DNA of 64,000 nt from Hordeum vulgare subsp. vulgare (Eukaryota; Streptophyta; Magnoliopsida; Poales; Poaceae): assembly GCF_904849725.1 (NCBI RefSeq), contig NC_058519.1, positions 578,392,676-578,456,675 on the forward strand, read 5' to 3'. Each line of letters begins with the position of its first letter. Position 1 is the stretch's first letter. This document shows positions 34,701 to 45,458 of this stretch, piece by piece. Below the pieces are notes generated by a model that was not told the DNA's origin, did no database searches, and saw only the letters and a list, made by a program, of their open reading frames with translations. The position numbers and the translations under genes are program-made.

Positions 34701-35615
34701 CTCATGCAGATGGGACGGTGATGATTTTGCTGGGGCTTGGCAGAGTTGCATGTTCAACAGTTACCAAAGTCTTCGCAGGAGGTGGTGAAGACTTTGTCTC
34801 CGAGCTGGTTGCAGCTGGGAGTGAGGAGCTGGAGCTGGCGGTCGTAGGCTTCATGACCTGCTTCTGTACTGGTTTCTCTTGAGGCTTTGGAGGTAGAGCT
34901 GAGGATTTTGGAACTGAGGAGATTGGTACTGAGGGCTTTGATGTAGATGGTTTTGGTGTTGAAGGTTTTGATATTGAGGGTTTTGTGACTGAAGCCTGAG
35001 CAGACTTCTCTTGAGGCTTTGGAGCCCTTGGCTTTGACGGCACAGCGTGTGGTTGAGGAATTGCTGAACCAGAGGTCTCAGCGGCAGAGGAAGTAGCTGC
35101 AGCTGAGGCAGCAGCTGAGGATTCATTGAATTTCCTCACTGCAGCTTCTGCCTGCTTCTTGAGCTTAGCCAGATGCTTTTCCTTCTCATCTGGATAGTCA
35201 TCAATGGTCTTGAGGCTTGAGGGATGTGCTACTTGATGATCCTCAAGTGGGGCCCGTCTGCCAGGGGGCTTCAGAGCGAATTTCTTCGCATACTTGGCAG
35301 TCACAAACCTGTATTCCTTCCATTCCTTCGCCCATCGGTGTTCAACTTCTGCAGCCGTATCTCCCTATTGTCCATTGTCTCATTTTCATCAGGCGTGCAA
35401 TAGTCCAAGTAAATGTCCTCGGGGATATCAGCAGCTGTGTTTTGCTCAAGTTTCTTTCCTCCCTTCTGTTTTCTGTCTTCCTCCATTTTCTTTAGTTGAG
35501 GATTTTGCTGATGAGTTTGAACTCTTGAGGATTCTGATGAGCCTTGAAGAGTTTCTTCCAGAAACGCCGCAAATGAGTTAATGTGATGAGAACCGAGAGA
35601 TTCATCAGCTGACAT
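31753..35615 (-). pseudogene. Extra ORF downstream of pol in the Maximus-like element (ORF3, position of the env-like ORF of SIRE elements)
   Basis: Starts at ATG 35615 (MSADESLGSHHINSFAAFLEE). One small indel shifts the frame near 35360; from there a single frame runs to at least 31753, broken only by TGA at 34704-34702, 33087-33085 and 32001-31999. The N-terminal half is low-complexity: Ser/Thr/Lys/Pro repeats (34850-35040), a Lys/Glu-rich coiled-coil-like part (about 34300-34600) and acidic Pro/Gln/Glu repeats (33300-33650). The C-terminal part (32982-32350) is globular (e.g. WNSDLILQFYATLHI, HELKYTPRSVYRILCSVL) and resembles the uncharacterised 'putative plant transposon protein' domain, by recall. 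No signal peptide or clear membrane helix is seen, so an envelope role is unsupported. It has its own putative promoter and leader intron upstream. Confidence 0.65.
33391..33480 (-). repeat. 30-bp tandem repeat inside ORF3 (three units)
   Basis: Three adjacent 30-bp units begin at 33391, 33421 and 33451 with GTCAGG(T/C)(T/C)GAGGAGATGG and encode ten-residue repeats of the type APSPQPDAQH. Weaker related units continue on both sides. Confidence 0.85.
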
Positions 35616-35623
35616 GTGTGTAC

Positions 35624-35962
35624 CTGTGAACAGAGTATAGTTGCGAGGAATTTGGAGAGGTCATATGCGTTCTCAGATTTGAAGAAAAAACGAAAAAGTT
35701 TGACAGTTTGAGGAATATAACGAGTGGTTGAGGAATTTGCCTAAGCATACTGTTCTTGGTTTCCAGAGTTGTTCAGATCCGAAAATTCGCACAATTGAGG
35801 AATCTCGTGAAAATCTTAGATGCTTAGCATAGTTCATCAATGATGTGGTGATAGGCAGTGTTTGAGGAATCAAGTGCTTATCGTTTCTTGAGGAAAAACA
35901 GATTTCACATAGAAGATGTAAAATTTTAGATCTAACTTGCTGTAAAAATGGGATTTGTTTAC
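35624..35962 (-). other. Possible leader intron upstream of ORF3
   Basis: On the minus strand a GTAAAC donor (35962) follows CTTCCAGG, and a CTGTTCACAG acceptor (ending 35624) lies 8 bases before the ORF3 ATG. The 339-bp interval is AT-rich and has no long frame, whereas the sequence upstream is GC-rich like a plant 5' UTR. Splicing is inferred, not shown. Confidence 0.4.
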
Positions 35963-36238
35963 CCTGGAAGGTGCGCACGAAGAACACAGAAAGGTGTGTG
36001 TGGAGAAGCTCTTCGGTCGCGTGTCCAATGCACCCTAACTTGGCGACAGAGGACGTCTACGGCGGCGGCGGACGAAGATGGTCCGACCCCGGCGTGGTTC
36101 TGGCGACGGAGAAGTCGAGGCAGTGAAGCTCTTCCTCATCGGCGACGAGACTACCAGCGATGGCGCTAGGGTTCGGTGGTGTATGCAGTGGCAGGAGAGC
36201 GATGGAGCGAAGAAGAGTATGCCGAGGGGGATAAGGAC

Positions 36239-36246
36239 ATATTTAT
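36239..36246 (-). promoter_or_regulatory. Putative internal promoter (TATA box) for ORF3
   Basis: The minus strand reads GGCTATAAATATGTCC, followed 30-60 bases downstream by TCGCTCCATCGCTCTCC and ACCGAACCCTAGCGCC, the look of a plant transcription start and 5' UTR. A short upstream ORF begins at ATG 36139. It lies about 720 bp after the end of the RNase H domain, far from any LTR. Confidence 0.5.
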
Positions 36247-36969
36247 AGCCAAAAGTTACTGTTGGCGCGAAAATTTCGGACCAAACCGCCCCTGCCTCTA
36301 CGTCTCCGCGGGACACGTGTAGCTCCCGAATAGTGTGGTGGAGATAATGGAGATCGTGGTTATCCGATCGTGGGAAGTGAGGTTCAGTTACTGTGTATTA
36401 AAGAAACAATTTTTGAAGATTTGAGTATTTTCGTTACAAAATCATCAGCTGACAAGGACGCAGTGAGGATTTTGAACACAGTTTCAAGTAGAACGCATAT
36501 GAAGAATTGAATAGACTGGATGAGTATAGCATTGAGGGAAAGTAGGGTCCGATCACATTCACTTAGCAGAAATATCAACTTGAAGAAATAACAATAAGTG
36601 AATGTTGTTGAGGACTTTAAATCACAGTCTATCTAGTCAAATGAAAGTCATCAAGTATTTTTGAAGATTTTGTGATAAATCATCACAATGAAGAACAGCT
36701 GTTTTGAAGAAAAACGCATTGTGAGGAAATTGATCATTTGAAGAAAAACAACTTGAGGAATTTCACATTGGGCGGTGGCGTGACCCACCATATAAGAATG
36801 TTGATTACAGACGCCGCGTACAATTGTCGTAGGGCCCTGAGAATCAATTTCTTCGTTAATTTCTTCACATTCAGAGTGACATTCTTCATCAGTTGAAGAA
36901 AATCGATTCATCATGTGTTGTACATCTAAGTCATCAACTTTGCATAAGAGTTAGGATGTGTGCATGTTT
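36247..36969 (-). other. Non-coding spacer between pol and the ORF3 promoter
   Basis: No frame of note. Rich in TGAGGA/TGAAGA-type words on the minus strand (GAAGAAAAACG, TTGAGGAA), like the rest of this element. GC content rises sharply from about 36330 downward in coordinate, marking the promoter region. Confidence 0.5.
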
Positions 36970-39900
36970 TTACAAAACATTTGAAGATTCTAAGATATTT
37001 TGCTCACACCGCAACTTGCAAAACCTTTTCTCATCCAAGGGCTTAGTGAAGATATCTACCAGTTGATCATCAGTATTCACATGGTCGATGAGGATATTTC
37101 CCTTGAGGACATGGTCCCGAAGAAAATGATGACGAATCTGGATGTGCTTGGTCTTCGAGTGCTGTACTGGGTTGTATGCAATCTTGATAGCACTCTCATT
37201 GTCACAGTAGAGAGGAACACACTTCATGTTGATGCCGTAGTCCTTGAGGGTTTGCTTCATCCATAGCAATTGAGCACAGCAAGAACCAGCAGCAATGTAC
37301 TCAGCTTCGGCAGTGGAGAGTGATACGCAGTTCTGCTTCTTTGAGGACCAGCAAACTAGTGATCTTCCGAGGAAATGGCATGTGCCAGAAGTTGACGTGC
37401 GATCCACACGGTCACCAGCATAGTCTGAGTCAGAATATCCTACCAGATGAAGATTGGAGCCCTTGGGATACCATAACCCTAGTGTTGGTGTGTGAGCTAA
37501 GTATCGAAGAATATGTTTCATAGCCTTATGGTGTGATTCCTTCGGTTTTGCTTGAAAATGTGCACACATGCAAACACTAAGCATTATATCTGTCCTAGAT
37601 GCACCTAAATACAATAAAGAGCCAATCATAGAACGATATACCTCTGATCGAAATCTTTACCATTTTCATCAGTGCCGAGCTGGCCGTTGGTAGGCATTGG
37701 AGTCTTGGCACCTTTGCATTCGTGCATGTCGAATTTCCTCAGAACATCCTTGAGGTATTTCTCCTGTGATATGAAGATTCCATTGCTTTGTTGACGAATT
37801 TGAAGACCTAAGAAGAATTTCAGCTCCCCCATCATGGACATTTGATATTCTTCACTCATCATGTATGCAAATTCATCACTGTATCTTTTGTCAGTACAGC
37901 CAAATATGATATCATCGACATATATTTGACATACAAACAGCTCATTATCATAGGATTTTGTGAAAAGTGTTGGATCGAGTGAACCAGGTTTGAAGCCTTT
38001 CTTCATGAGGAATTCCTTCAATGTATCATACCATGCCCGAGGGGCTTGCTTGAGGCCATAAAAGATCCTTTTTGAGTCTGAAGACTTTGTCTGGATTCTT
38101 TGGATCCTCAAAACCTGGGGGCTGAGCAACATATACTTCTTCCTCAAGCTTACCATTGAGGAATGCACTTTTCACATCCATTTGATATAAGGTGATGTTA
38201 TGATGATTAGCATAAGCAAGTAGTATTCGAATAGCTTCAAGTCTAGCAACAGGTGCAAAAGTTTCATCGAAATCTATTCCTTCAACCTGGGTGTAGCCTT
38301 GGGCTACAAGTCGTGCCTTGTTCCTCACCACTTGACCGTCCTCATCTTGCTTGTTTCGGAAAATCCACTTGGTGCCGATGATGTTGTGCTTGCGAGGATC
38401 TGGTCGTTTGACGAGCTCCCATACGTCATTCAGCTTGAATTGAAGAAGTTCGTCTTGAATAGCTTGGATCCACTCCGGTTCCAGAAAAGCCTCAGCAACT
38501 TTTGAGGGTTCTGTGATGGATACAAAGGAGAAATGCCCACAAAAGTTAACTAAGTGTGAAGCTTTTGAGGACCTAGCGCGTTGATGTCGTTGAGGATTTT
38601 GTCAAGTTCTACTTCCTTTGCAATCCTCGGATGAGCTGGTTGAGGATTTTGTCTGGGCTGAGGAAGTGGTGCTGGTGCAATTTCCTCAGGAGCATCTTCT
38701 TGGTTTTTATCAGCGATGGGGATCGTTTCTTCACCAATTTCCTCAGTAGGGACAATGTCTTCAGTGGGCTTAAGCTTTATTGCTTCCTCAGGAGACAGTT
38801 TATCTGGATCAGAAGGCAATTGCTCTCTTTGCGAGCCATTAGTTTCATCGAACATCACATCTACAGTCTCAACAACTTTGTTGTGATAGTTTTTGAAGAC
38901 TCTGTAAGTGTGCGAGTCCTTTCCATAACCGAGCATAAAACCTTCATGTGCCTTAGGTGCAAATTCTGAGCTATGGTGAGGATCTCTAATCCAGCATTTT
39001 GCACCGAAGACTTTGAAATAACTTACATTGGGTTTCTTCTCAGTAAGGAGTTCATATGAGGTTTTCTTGAGGAATTAGTGAAGATATACCCTGTTGATGA
39101 TATGACATGCAGTGTTGATTGCTTCAGGCCAAAAGCGACGAGGAGTCTGATATTCTTCAAGCATAGTTCTCGCCATTTCAACCAGAGTCCTGTTCTTCCT
39201 TTCGACGACACCTTTCTGCTTAGGAGTATAGGGAGCAGATAATTCGTGAGTAATACCAAGTTCATCAAGATAATCATCAAGACCAGTGTTTTTGAACTCG
39301 GTTCCATTATCACTCCTGATATGTTTGATCTTGATGCCAAAGTTCGTCGAGGCCCTTGAAGAGAATCGTTTGAAGATTTTCTGCACTTCAGTTTTATACA
39401 CTATGATATGCACCCAAGTATATCTGGAATAATCATCAACTATGACGAAGCCATATAAAGATGCTGCATTGGTTAGTGTGGCATAGTGAGTAGGTCCAAA
39501 TAGATCCATATGAAGCAATTCGAATGGACGAGTAGTGGTCATGATAGTCTTCGAGGGATGCTTGGATCTGGTCATTTTCCCAGATTCACAAGCACCGCAG
39601 AGATGATCCTTGAGGAATTTGACTGATTGGATGCCGATGACATGCTTCTTCTTCGCGAGCGTGTGCAAATTCCTCATGCCTGCATGACCTAGTCTTCGGT
39701 GCCACAGCCATCCTTCTGAGCTTTTTGCTAGTAAGCAAGTGGCTGGTTGAGGACCTGTAGAGAAATCAACAATGTACAAATCCCCTCTTCTTACACCTTC
39801 GTAGACTTTGGATCTGTCAGATTCCATGATGACTACACATCTATATCTACCAAAGATAACAATCATATCAAGATCACAAAGCATCGAGACTGACATAAGG

Positions 39901-40339
39901 TTAAAACCAAGGGATTCAACTAGCATCACTTTGTCCATATGCCTATCCTTGGAAATAGCCACTTTACCAAGTCCCAATACCTTGCTTTTACCTTTGTCAG
40001 CATATGTGATTTGCTTCAGAGGTGATGGAGTTAGTGGCATATTCATCAGTAAGCTTTTATCACCAGTCATGTGATGTGTGCAGCCACTATCAAGAACCCA
40101 CTCAGTATTCTTGGGTTTGTCATCCTGCAGATGAATTAGTACAGCTTACCATCTCATATGCTTCAAATTTGAAGAATATGATACTAATTTCATCAGATCA
40201 GTGATTTCATCATAACAGAAATGTAAGGACGTGTGAAATATTTCTATTTCATCAATCATTAGCTTGCGTCCTATCAAGCATTTCCTCAGGTCTCCAGCAA
40301 ACACTTCAGATGATGATTTTCATCTGGAGACCTGACCTG
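36970..40339 (-). pseudogene. Maximus-like pol: protease, integrase, RT, RNase H (broken)
   Basis: Protease motif LDSGCTHHMTG near 40100-40065. Integrase 40070-38936 with His/Cys domain (WHRRLGHAG ... CGACESGK), catalytic Asp in LLHMDLFGP, Asp in IRSDNGTEF and Glu in GVVERKNRT. RT has IYVDDIIFG with YVDD at 37911-37922. RNase H 37629-36970 with YSDSDYAGD, EAEYIAA and YCDNESAIK. Breaks: an in-frame stop at 39075-39077, frameshifts near 38550, near 38075 and near 37640. Order integrase-before-RT defines Copia. The final frame ends normally at 36970. Confidence 0.88.
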
Positions 40340-42892
40340 CAGAAGTGATTAGTTCGATTTCTTCACCACCCACATTTGAAGGGGTGGCAAAGCATTAATC
40401 ATCCTGCGAGCACCATATGAGAAAGGTGGCATTGAAGCCAATGCACTTCTCCTAACAGTAGGGGGATTAAAGTACTCATATGAATATGCAGAGAACTGGT
40501 TTGAGGATTTACGAACATAATGATTTGAGGAGTAATGCTCATATTCATATTCCTTGTTGTTTCCCTGCATGTTAGACGCATTAGCACGGGTACGAGCATA
40601 GTTTTGACCAGTTGAGGATTTCTATCCTCTTGAAGACTTTGGTCCTCCTGAGGAATTTGATCTGGGGTTCAGATTCTTCAGTGGTGGTGTCATGAGGACA
40701 TTCACCTGAAGATTTTCAAGACAGTTTTTGGGAACCCAGATTTTACTCAGAGGAGGGCCATTCCTGCAGTTAGTTCCAACATATCGAGCAAATACTTCAC
40801 CAGATAGATTTTTGAACAGTTTATAGTTGGAGTCAAATGACTCATCTGAGGAATAGGATAATTCACATGAAAAGCCAGTTAGATTAGATGGATCAAAAGG
40901 AGGCACAGTAGCAGCAACCCATGAGGTTTTGGGATACTGCTCAGGTTTCCAATAAGATCCATCAGCATTTAATTTCCTCTCAAAGGCAATTCCTTCTTTC
41001 CTCGGATTCCTGTTCAAGATCTGCTTTTTGAGCACATCACAAAGGGTTTGATGTCCTTTGAGGCTTTTGTACATGCCTGCCACGTACAATTCCTTCAACC
41101 CTGCATTTTCATCAGTAACATTTGTGTTTTCCTCAAGTGAGGAAATAGACACAACAGGTGCAGTTGAAGAATTTGTAGCAATAGTAGCATTTGATGATTC
41201 TGGTGAGGAATTAGCAGTTTCGCGTTCAATGCATTTAAGACATGGAGGAATAAATTCAACTTGACCAGCGTTGATCTGTTGAGCTAGTAATGAATCATTT
41301 TCCATACGAAGATCATCATGAGACATCCTCAGCTTCTCAAGATCCAGCTTCCTTTGAAGAAATTCATAGGAAAGCTTCTCATGATCAGTGAGGAGTGTAT
41401 CATAACGATCCTGAAGATTATCAAATCTAGACTGAAGACTTTTAACATCTTCAGTGAGGATTTGGGTAAGATTCATTTCATCATTCAACAGATCATCACT
41501 TTTACCTAGCAGTTTCTGAAGCTTTTCCAGAGCAGTTTGTTGTTTAGTGGCAATGATAGCAAGTTTATTGTAATTGGGTTTCTTATAATTATCAGGTTCA
41601 CAGTCACTTGAATCAGAGGAGGAGGCATTATTTGGTACCTTTGAACCTTTTGCCATGAAGCAAAAAGTTGGAGCGAAGTCATCAGCATAGTCATCAGTGC
41701 GGATGGTGCTATCATTTTCTTCAAGGTTGAAGATTGACTTGCTGACGAAAGTGGTTGCCAGTGCAAGACTAGACTGTCCGGATTATGAGTCTTCATCAGA
41801 ACCCTCTTCTTCATCACATTCCTCTGATTCTGCCTCGGAGTCCATTTCCTTGCCAATAAGTGCCCAAGCCTTTCTGAAACTAGTCTTCTTGTGCGATGAG
41901 GGCTTTGAAGATGAGGATTTTGAAGATTTCTTCTTCTTCTTCAAGTCATCAGAACTGTCATACTTGTATTTCTTCTTCTTTGATTCCTTTCCCCAACGGG
42001 GACAATCAGAATGTAATGACCTGATTTCTTGCACTTGTGACAGGTTCGTTTCTTGTAGTCCTCAGATGAAGATTCTGATTTCCTCATGTCTCTTCTTGAA
42101 GATTTACCGAACTGACCACGTCGTGTAATCTCTGGAATTTCTCACGAGCATTTCAAGCTCCTGTCCAAATTCTTCAGGGTCACAAATGCTGTCATCTGTG
42201 TCTTCGTCTTCAGATGAGGAAATTGCTCTAGCCTTCAGTGCACGTGGTCTGGAATAGCTTGGTCCATATAGATCTCTCTTTTCTTCTAGCTGGAATTCAT
42301 GAGTATTTAGCCTTTCTAGTATATCAGCTGGATCAAGCATCTTGTAATCTGGTCTTTCTTGAATCATCAGAACTAAAGTATCAAATGAAGAATCCAAAGA
42401 TTTCAGCAGTTTCTTCACAACTTCGTGATCAGTGATGTCTCGAGCTCCCAGTGCTTGTAGTTCATTTGATATGTCATTGAGGCGATCAAAGGTGTCTTGG
42501 CAGCTTTCATTGTCATGTCTCTTGAAGCGATTGAAGAGATTGCGAAGAATATCAACACGAGAGTCACGCTGGGTTGATACTCCTTCATTTACCTTGCACA
42601 GTCTCTCCCAGATCAGTGTTGCAGAGCCCAAAGCACTTACTCTTCCAAACTGGCCTGGGCTCAGATGGCCACAGATGATGGTCTTCGCTTGAGAATCGAG
42701 TTGCTTGAATTTCTTCACATCAGCAGCAGAGACACTGGCAGAGATGATGGGGACGCCATGTTCCACAATATACCAGAGATCATTATCAATAGCTTGTAGA
42801 TGCATTTGCATTTTGTTCTTCCAGAAGGGAAAGTTCTTTCCTTCGTAGGTAGGACATGTTGCAGTCACCTTAAACATGCCTGCAGTCGACAT
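40340..42892 (-). pseudogene. Maximus-like gag (broken)
   Basis: Starts at ATG 42892 (MSTAGMFKVTATCPTYEGKN). Residues 1-230 are the UBN2-type capsid region (WERLCKVNEGVS, FDRLNDISNELQALG). The frame shifts near 42120. The CCHC knuckle (CHKCKKSGH) follows in another frame near 42030, where a 1-bp loss in a T run breaks it again. Then a Lys/Ser-rich basic stretch, an in-frame stop near 41783, and a long coiled coil (41560-41270, LEKLQKLLGKSDDLLNDE and following heptads) with a CLKC pair. In-frame stops at 40622 and near 40349. The length and the extra coiled coil are as in other SIRE/Maximus gags. Confidence 0.85.
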
Positions 42893-42941
42893 AACTAAAA
42901 CTCCAGGTGGTTAAACCAAAATCACACAGAACAAGGGAGTA

Positions 42942-42958
42942 CCTTGCTCAGATACCAA
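42942..42958 (-). other. Primer-binding site of the Maximus-like element
   Basis: The minus strand reads TTGGTATCTGAGCAAGG immediately after the LTR end TTTCA, complementary in its first part to the 3' end of initiator tRNA-Met, as in many Copia elements. Confidence 0.8.
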
Positions 42959-42959
42959 T

Positions 42960-44371
42960 TGAAAGTGCGTTATATCGACTAGAGGGGGGTGAATAGGAGA
43001 TTTTTAGAATTTCATCACTGAGGAAATTCCTTTTGAGGAAATTTCTCACTGATGACCAACTTACAGCGGAAACAGTAAACGATCAATGTGCAAAGTTTCA
43101 CAACAGAAGTTTTTCAGAGTGAAGAATGTGAAAACAGATTGCACTATGAGCAGGCACGCAGAATACAGATCAGGATTGACTAACGTGAAGAATTTGGGGT
43201 TGAGGAAATTCAGAGAAAGTCTTCAACAAATTCTTCAAACAGTCGCAGTGAAAGTCATCAACACATAATACAAGGAAAGTAAGGAGTTGAGGAATTGGAA
43301 CCCGTTGCTCAGTGAAGACAGTCGTTGATGACCCAGTTCCAATTGCTGTGACAGTCGTACATCTGGTTTGGAGCGGCTTGGTATTGAAACCAAAGGACAC
43401 CCAGTCCCGGGACACACAGTCCCTACCGTATTCTCCTTGAGCTAAGGACACACAATCCTCGCCCAACACTCGTGGTAAGTCTTCAGGGCAGACTTCCAAA
43501 CCCTCACAAACTAGGTCACCCGGCGATCCACAATTGACTGCTGGAAAGCTCTAGACCATGACGCCTAACCGTCTGGAGGATGCACAGTCCTCAAAGGTAA
43601 AAGGCTTCAGTCCCACATAAGAACAACTTCTTCAGTGATGCCCAATCACTAGGTTTGGTTTGTGATTTCGGTGGGTGGTGTATTTCCTCACTGATGAATT
43701 ACTCTTGAAGGCTCTGAGGAATTGGGTTGCTCTTATGACAAGTGTCAGTTTCTAACGGAGCAGCCAACCAGCTAGTGGTTGTGGGGGTGGCTATTTATAG
43801 CCTGGGAGCATCCCGACATGATTTGACACTAATGCCCTTAAATAATATGACCGTTGGAGTGGATAAGACCAGTGACTTGGCGTGGCTATCAAAACGGTCG
43901 GAACCCTCAACTGTGAGAGTCCTCATGTCACTCATATTCCTCACTTGAGGCTTTTGGTAGGATTAGGCTTGGATTGACCATCATGAGGAAATTCATTCCA
44001 TAGTGTAACTTCGACCCCCTTTAACAGTATGGTGTTCCTATTACTCAAATGCGAAGAAAATAAAACAGAAAGTGTAAATCTTCATGCTTCAAATTCTTCG
44101 GAGTGATTTTCTTCAGGAACCACCGGACTTCTCAATATCAGTATCTTCATGAGGAATATCAATTTCATCGTAGATTCCTCGCGATTCATTTCTTCAGCTT
44201 CAGACCAATTTCTTCAACTGAAGACATATATTTTTAGGGGTCGATATTCTTCAAATATCTCAAACACCTCAATGACTTATAGATCCTCTGTACACTCACA
44301 AACACATTAGATACTTAACCTATAAGTCTTCAAACCACCAAAATCACTAACGGGCACTAGATGCACTTACA
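42960..44371 (-). repeat. Maximus-like 5' LTR (1412 bp)
   Basis: Minus-strand start TGTAAGTGCATCTAG at 44371, end at 42960. The TSD copy CTATC follows at 44372. A TATA-like CTATTTATAG lies at about 43789-43798. Confidence 0.92.
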
Positions 44372-45458
44372 CTATCACCTTTGGGACTACTTTCATAGCA
44401 CAAGCCAACTACCAATTCACGCACCGCCGTGCTCTAAAAGATCTAAGTGAAGCACATGGAGCAAAACTGTCTAGCTCAAAAGATATAAGTGAAGCACGAT
44501 AAGCATTCTAGCAAAATCACGATGAGTGCATGTCTCTCTCAAAAGGTGTGCAGCAAGGATGATTGTGACACAACAAAAATAAAAGACTCCTATGATACAG
44601 GACGCTCCAAGAAAAACACATATCATGTGGTGAATAAAAATATAGCTCCAAGTAATGTTACCGATGGATTTAAGACGAAAGAGGGGATGCCTTCCCGGGG
44701 CATCCCCAAGCTTAGGATTTTTGGTGTCCTTGAATTTGTCTTGGGATGCCTTGGGCATCCCCAAGCTTGAGCTCTTTCCACTCCTAATCTCTATGTCCAT
44801 GAGAACATCACCCAAAACTTGAAAACTTCACAACACAAAACTTAAACAGAAACTCGTGATATCATTAGCACAAGAAAACAAACTACCACCTATTTAGCTA
44901 CTGTAGAAATCTTGATTTCTAATTATATTGGTGTTAGATTACTGTATTCTCACTTTTCCATGGCTAGTACCCCCCGATACTAGCCATAGTTTCATCAAAA
45001 CAAGCAACCAACTCAACAAAAACAGAATCTGTCAAAAACATACCAGTCTGTAGCAATCTGTATACTTCATATACTTCTGGTACCTCAAAAATTCTTAACA
45101 ATTACGACTGCTTGGGAAAAAGGCATATCAACCAGCAGAAAAAAGAATCAACTCAAAAGCTCTTTCTGAATAAAAATGAAAAATAATCTCGAGAGCGAAA
45201 AGTTTCTATCTTTTTCCAGCAAGATCAAACAACCATCACCAAGACTAGTCATAAAGGTTTCACTTGGCTCAAACAAAAAGAAACAGAAAAGACACTATCA
45301 TAACAGAATTATGATGGTGTGGACGCAACAAAACAGAAAGAAAAAGATAAATTCATTGGGTTGCCTCCCAACAAGCGTTATGTTTAACGCCCCTAGCTAG
45401 GCATAAGGTGATGGAATCACGTATCGTCGTCTTTGGTGCTCAAACCATAAGTAGTGTG
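44372..45458 (-). other. G2 internal region, middle segment, with the 3' end of its ORF
   Basis: Continues G2 directly after the Maximus-like insertion and follows element A from about 4104 to 5123, including two TTGGGGATGC-like repeats (44680-44770) and TTGGGTTGCCTCCCAACAAG (45356-45375). From 45405 to 45453 it diverges from A and carries, on the minus strand, the last codons of G2's own ORF, ending at TGA 45419-45417. GTGTG (45454-45458) is the left TSD of the Angela-like element. Confidence 0.75.

Larger units (their letters stand above)
29893..44371 (-). mobile_element. Maximus/SIRE-like Copia retrotransposon (14.5 kb)
   Basis: Bounded by CTATC at 29888-29892 and 44372-44376. LTRs of 1411 and 1412 bp start (minus strand) TGTAAGTGCATCTAG and end GCACTTTCA. 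PBS TTGGTATCTGAGCAAGG, gag, pol in the Copia order (protease, integrase, RT, RNase H), then an extra 3.9 kb ORF region downstream of pol and a purine tract AAAAAGGGGGAGAT. I count about 33 substitutions and a few indels between the LTRs (about 2.3%), which at 1.3e-8 per site per year would be roughly 0.9 million years; this is a hand count. All frames carry stops or shifts. Confidence 0.92.

Noticed and set aside
36035..36316. A host gene exon (93-codon minus ORF)
   Set aside because: The frame begins upstream of the TATA box and crosses it, so it cannot be the translated product; the interval reads better as promoter and leader within the Maximus-like element, though capture from a host gene remains possible.
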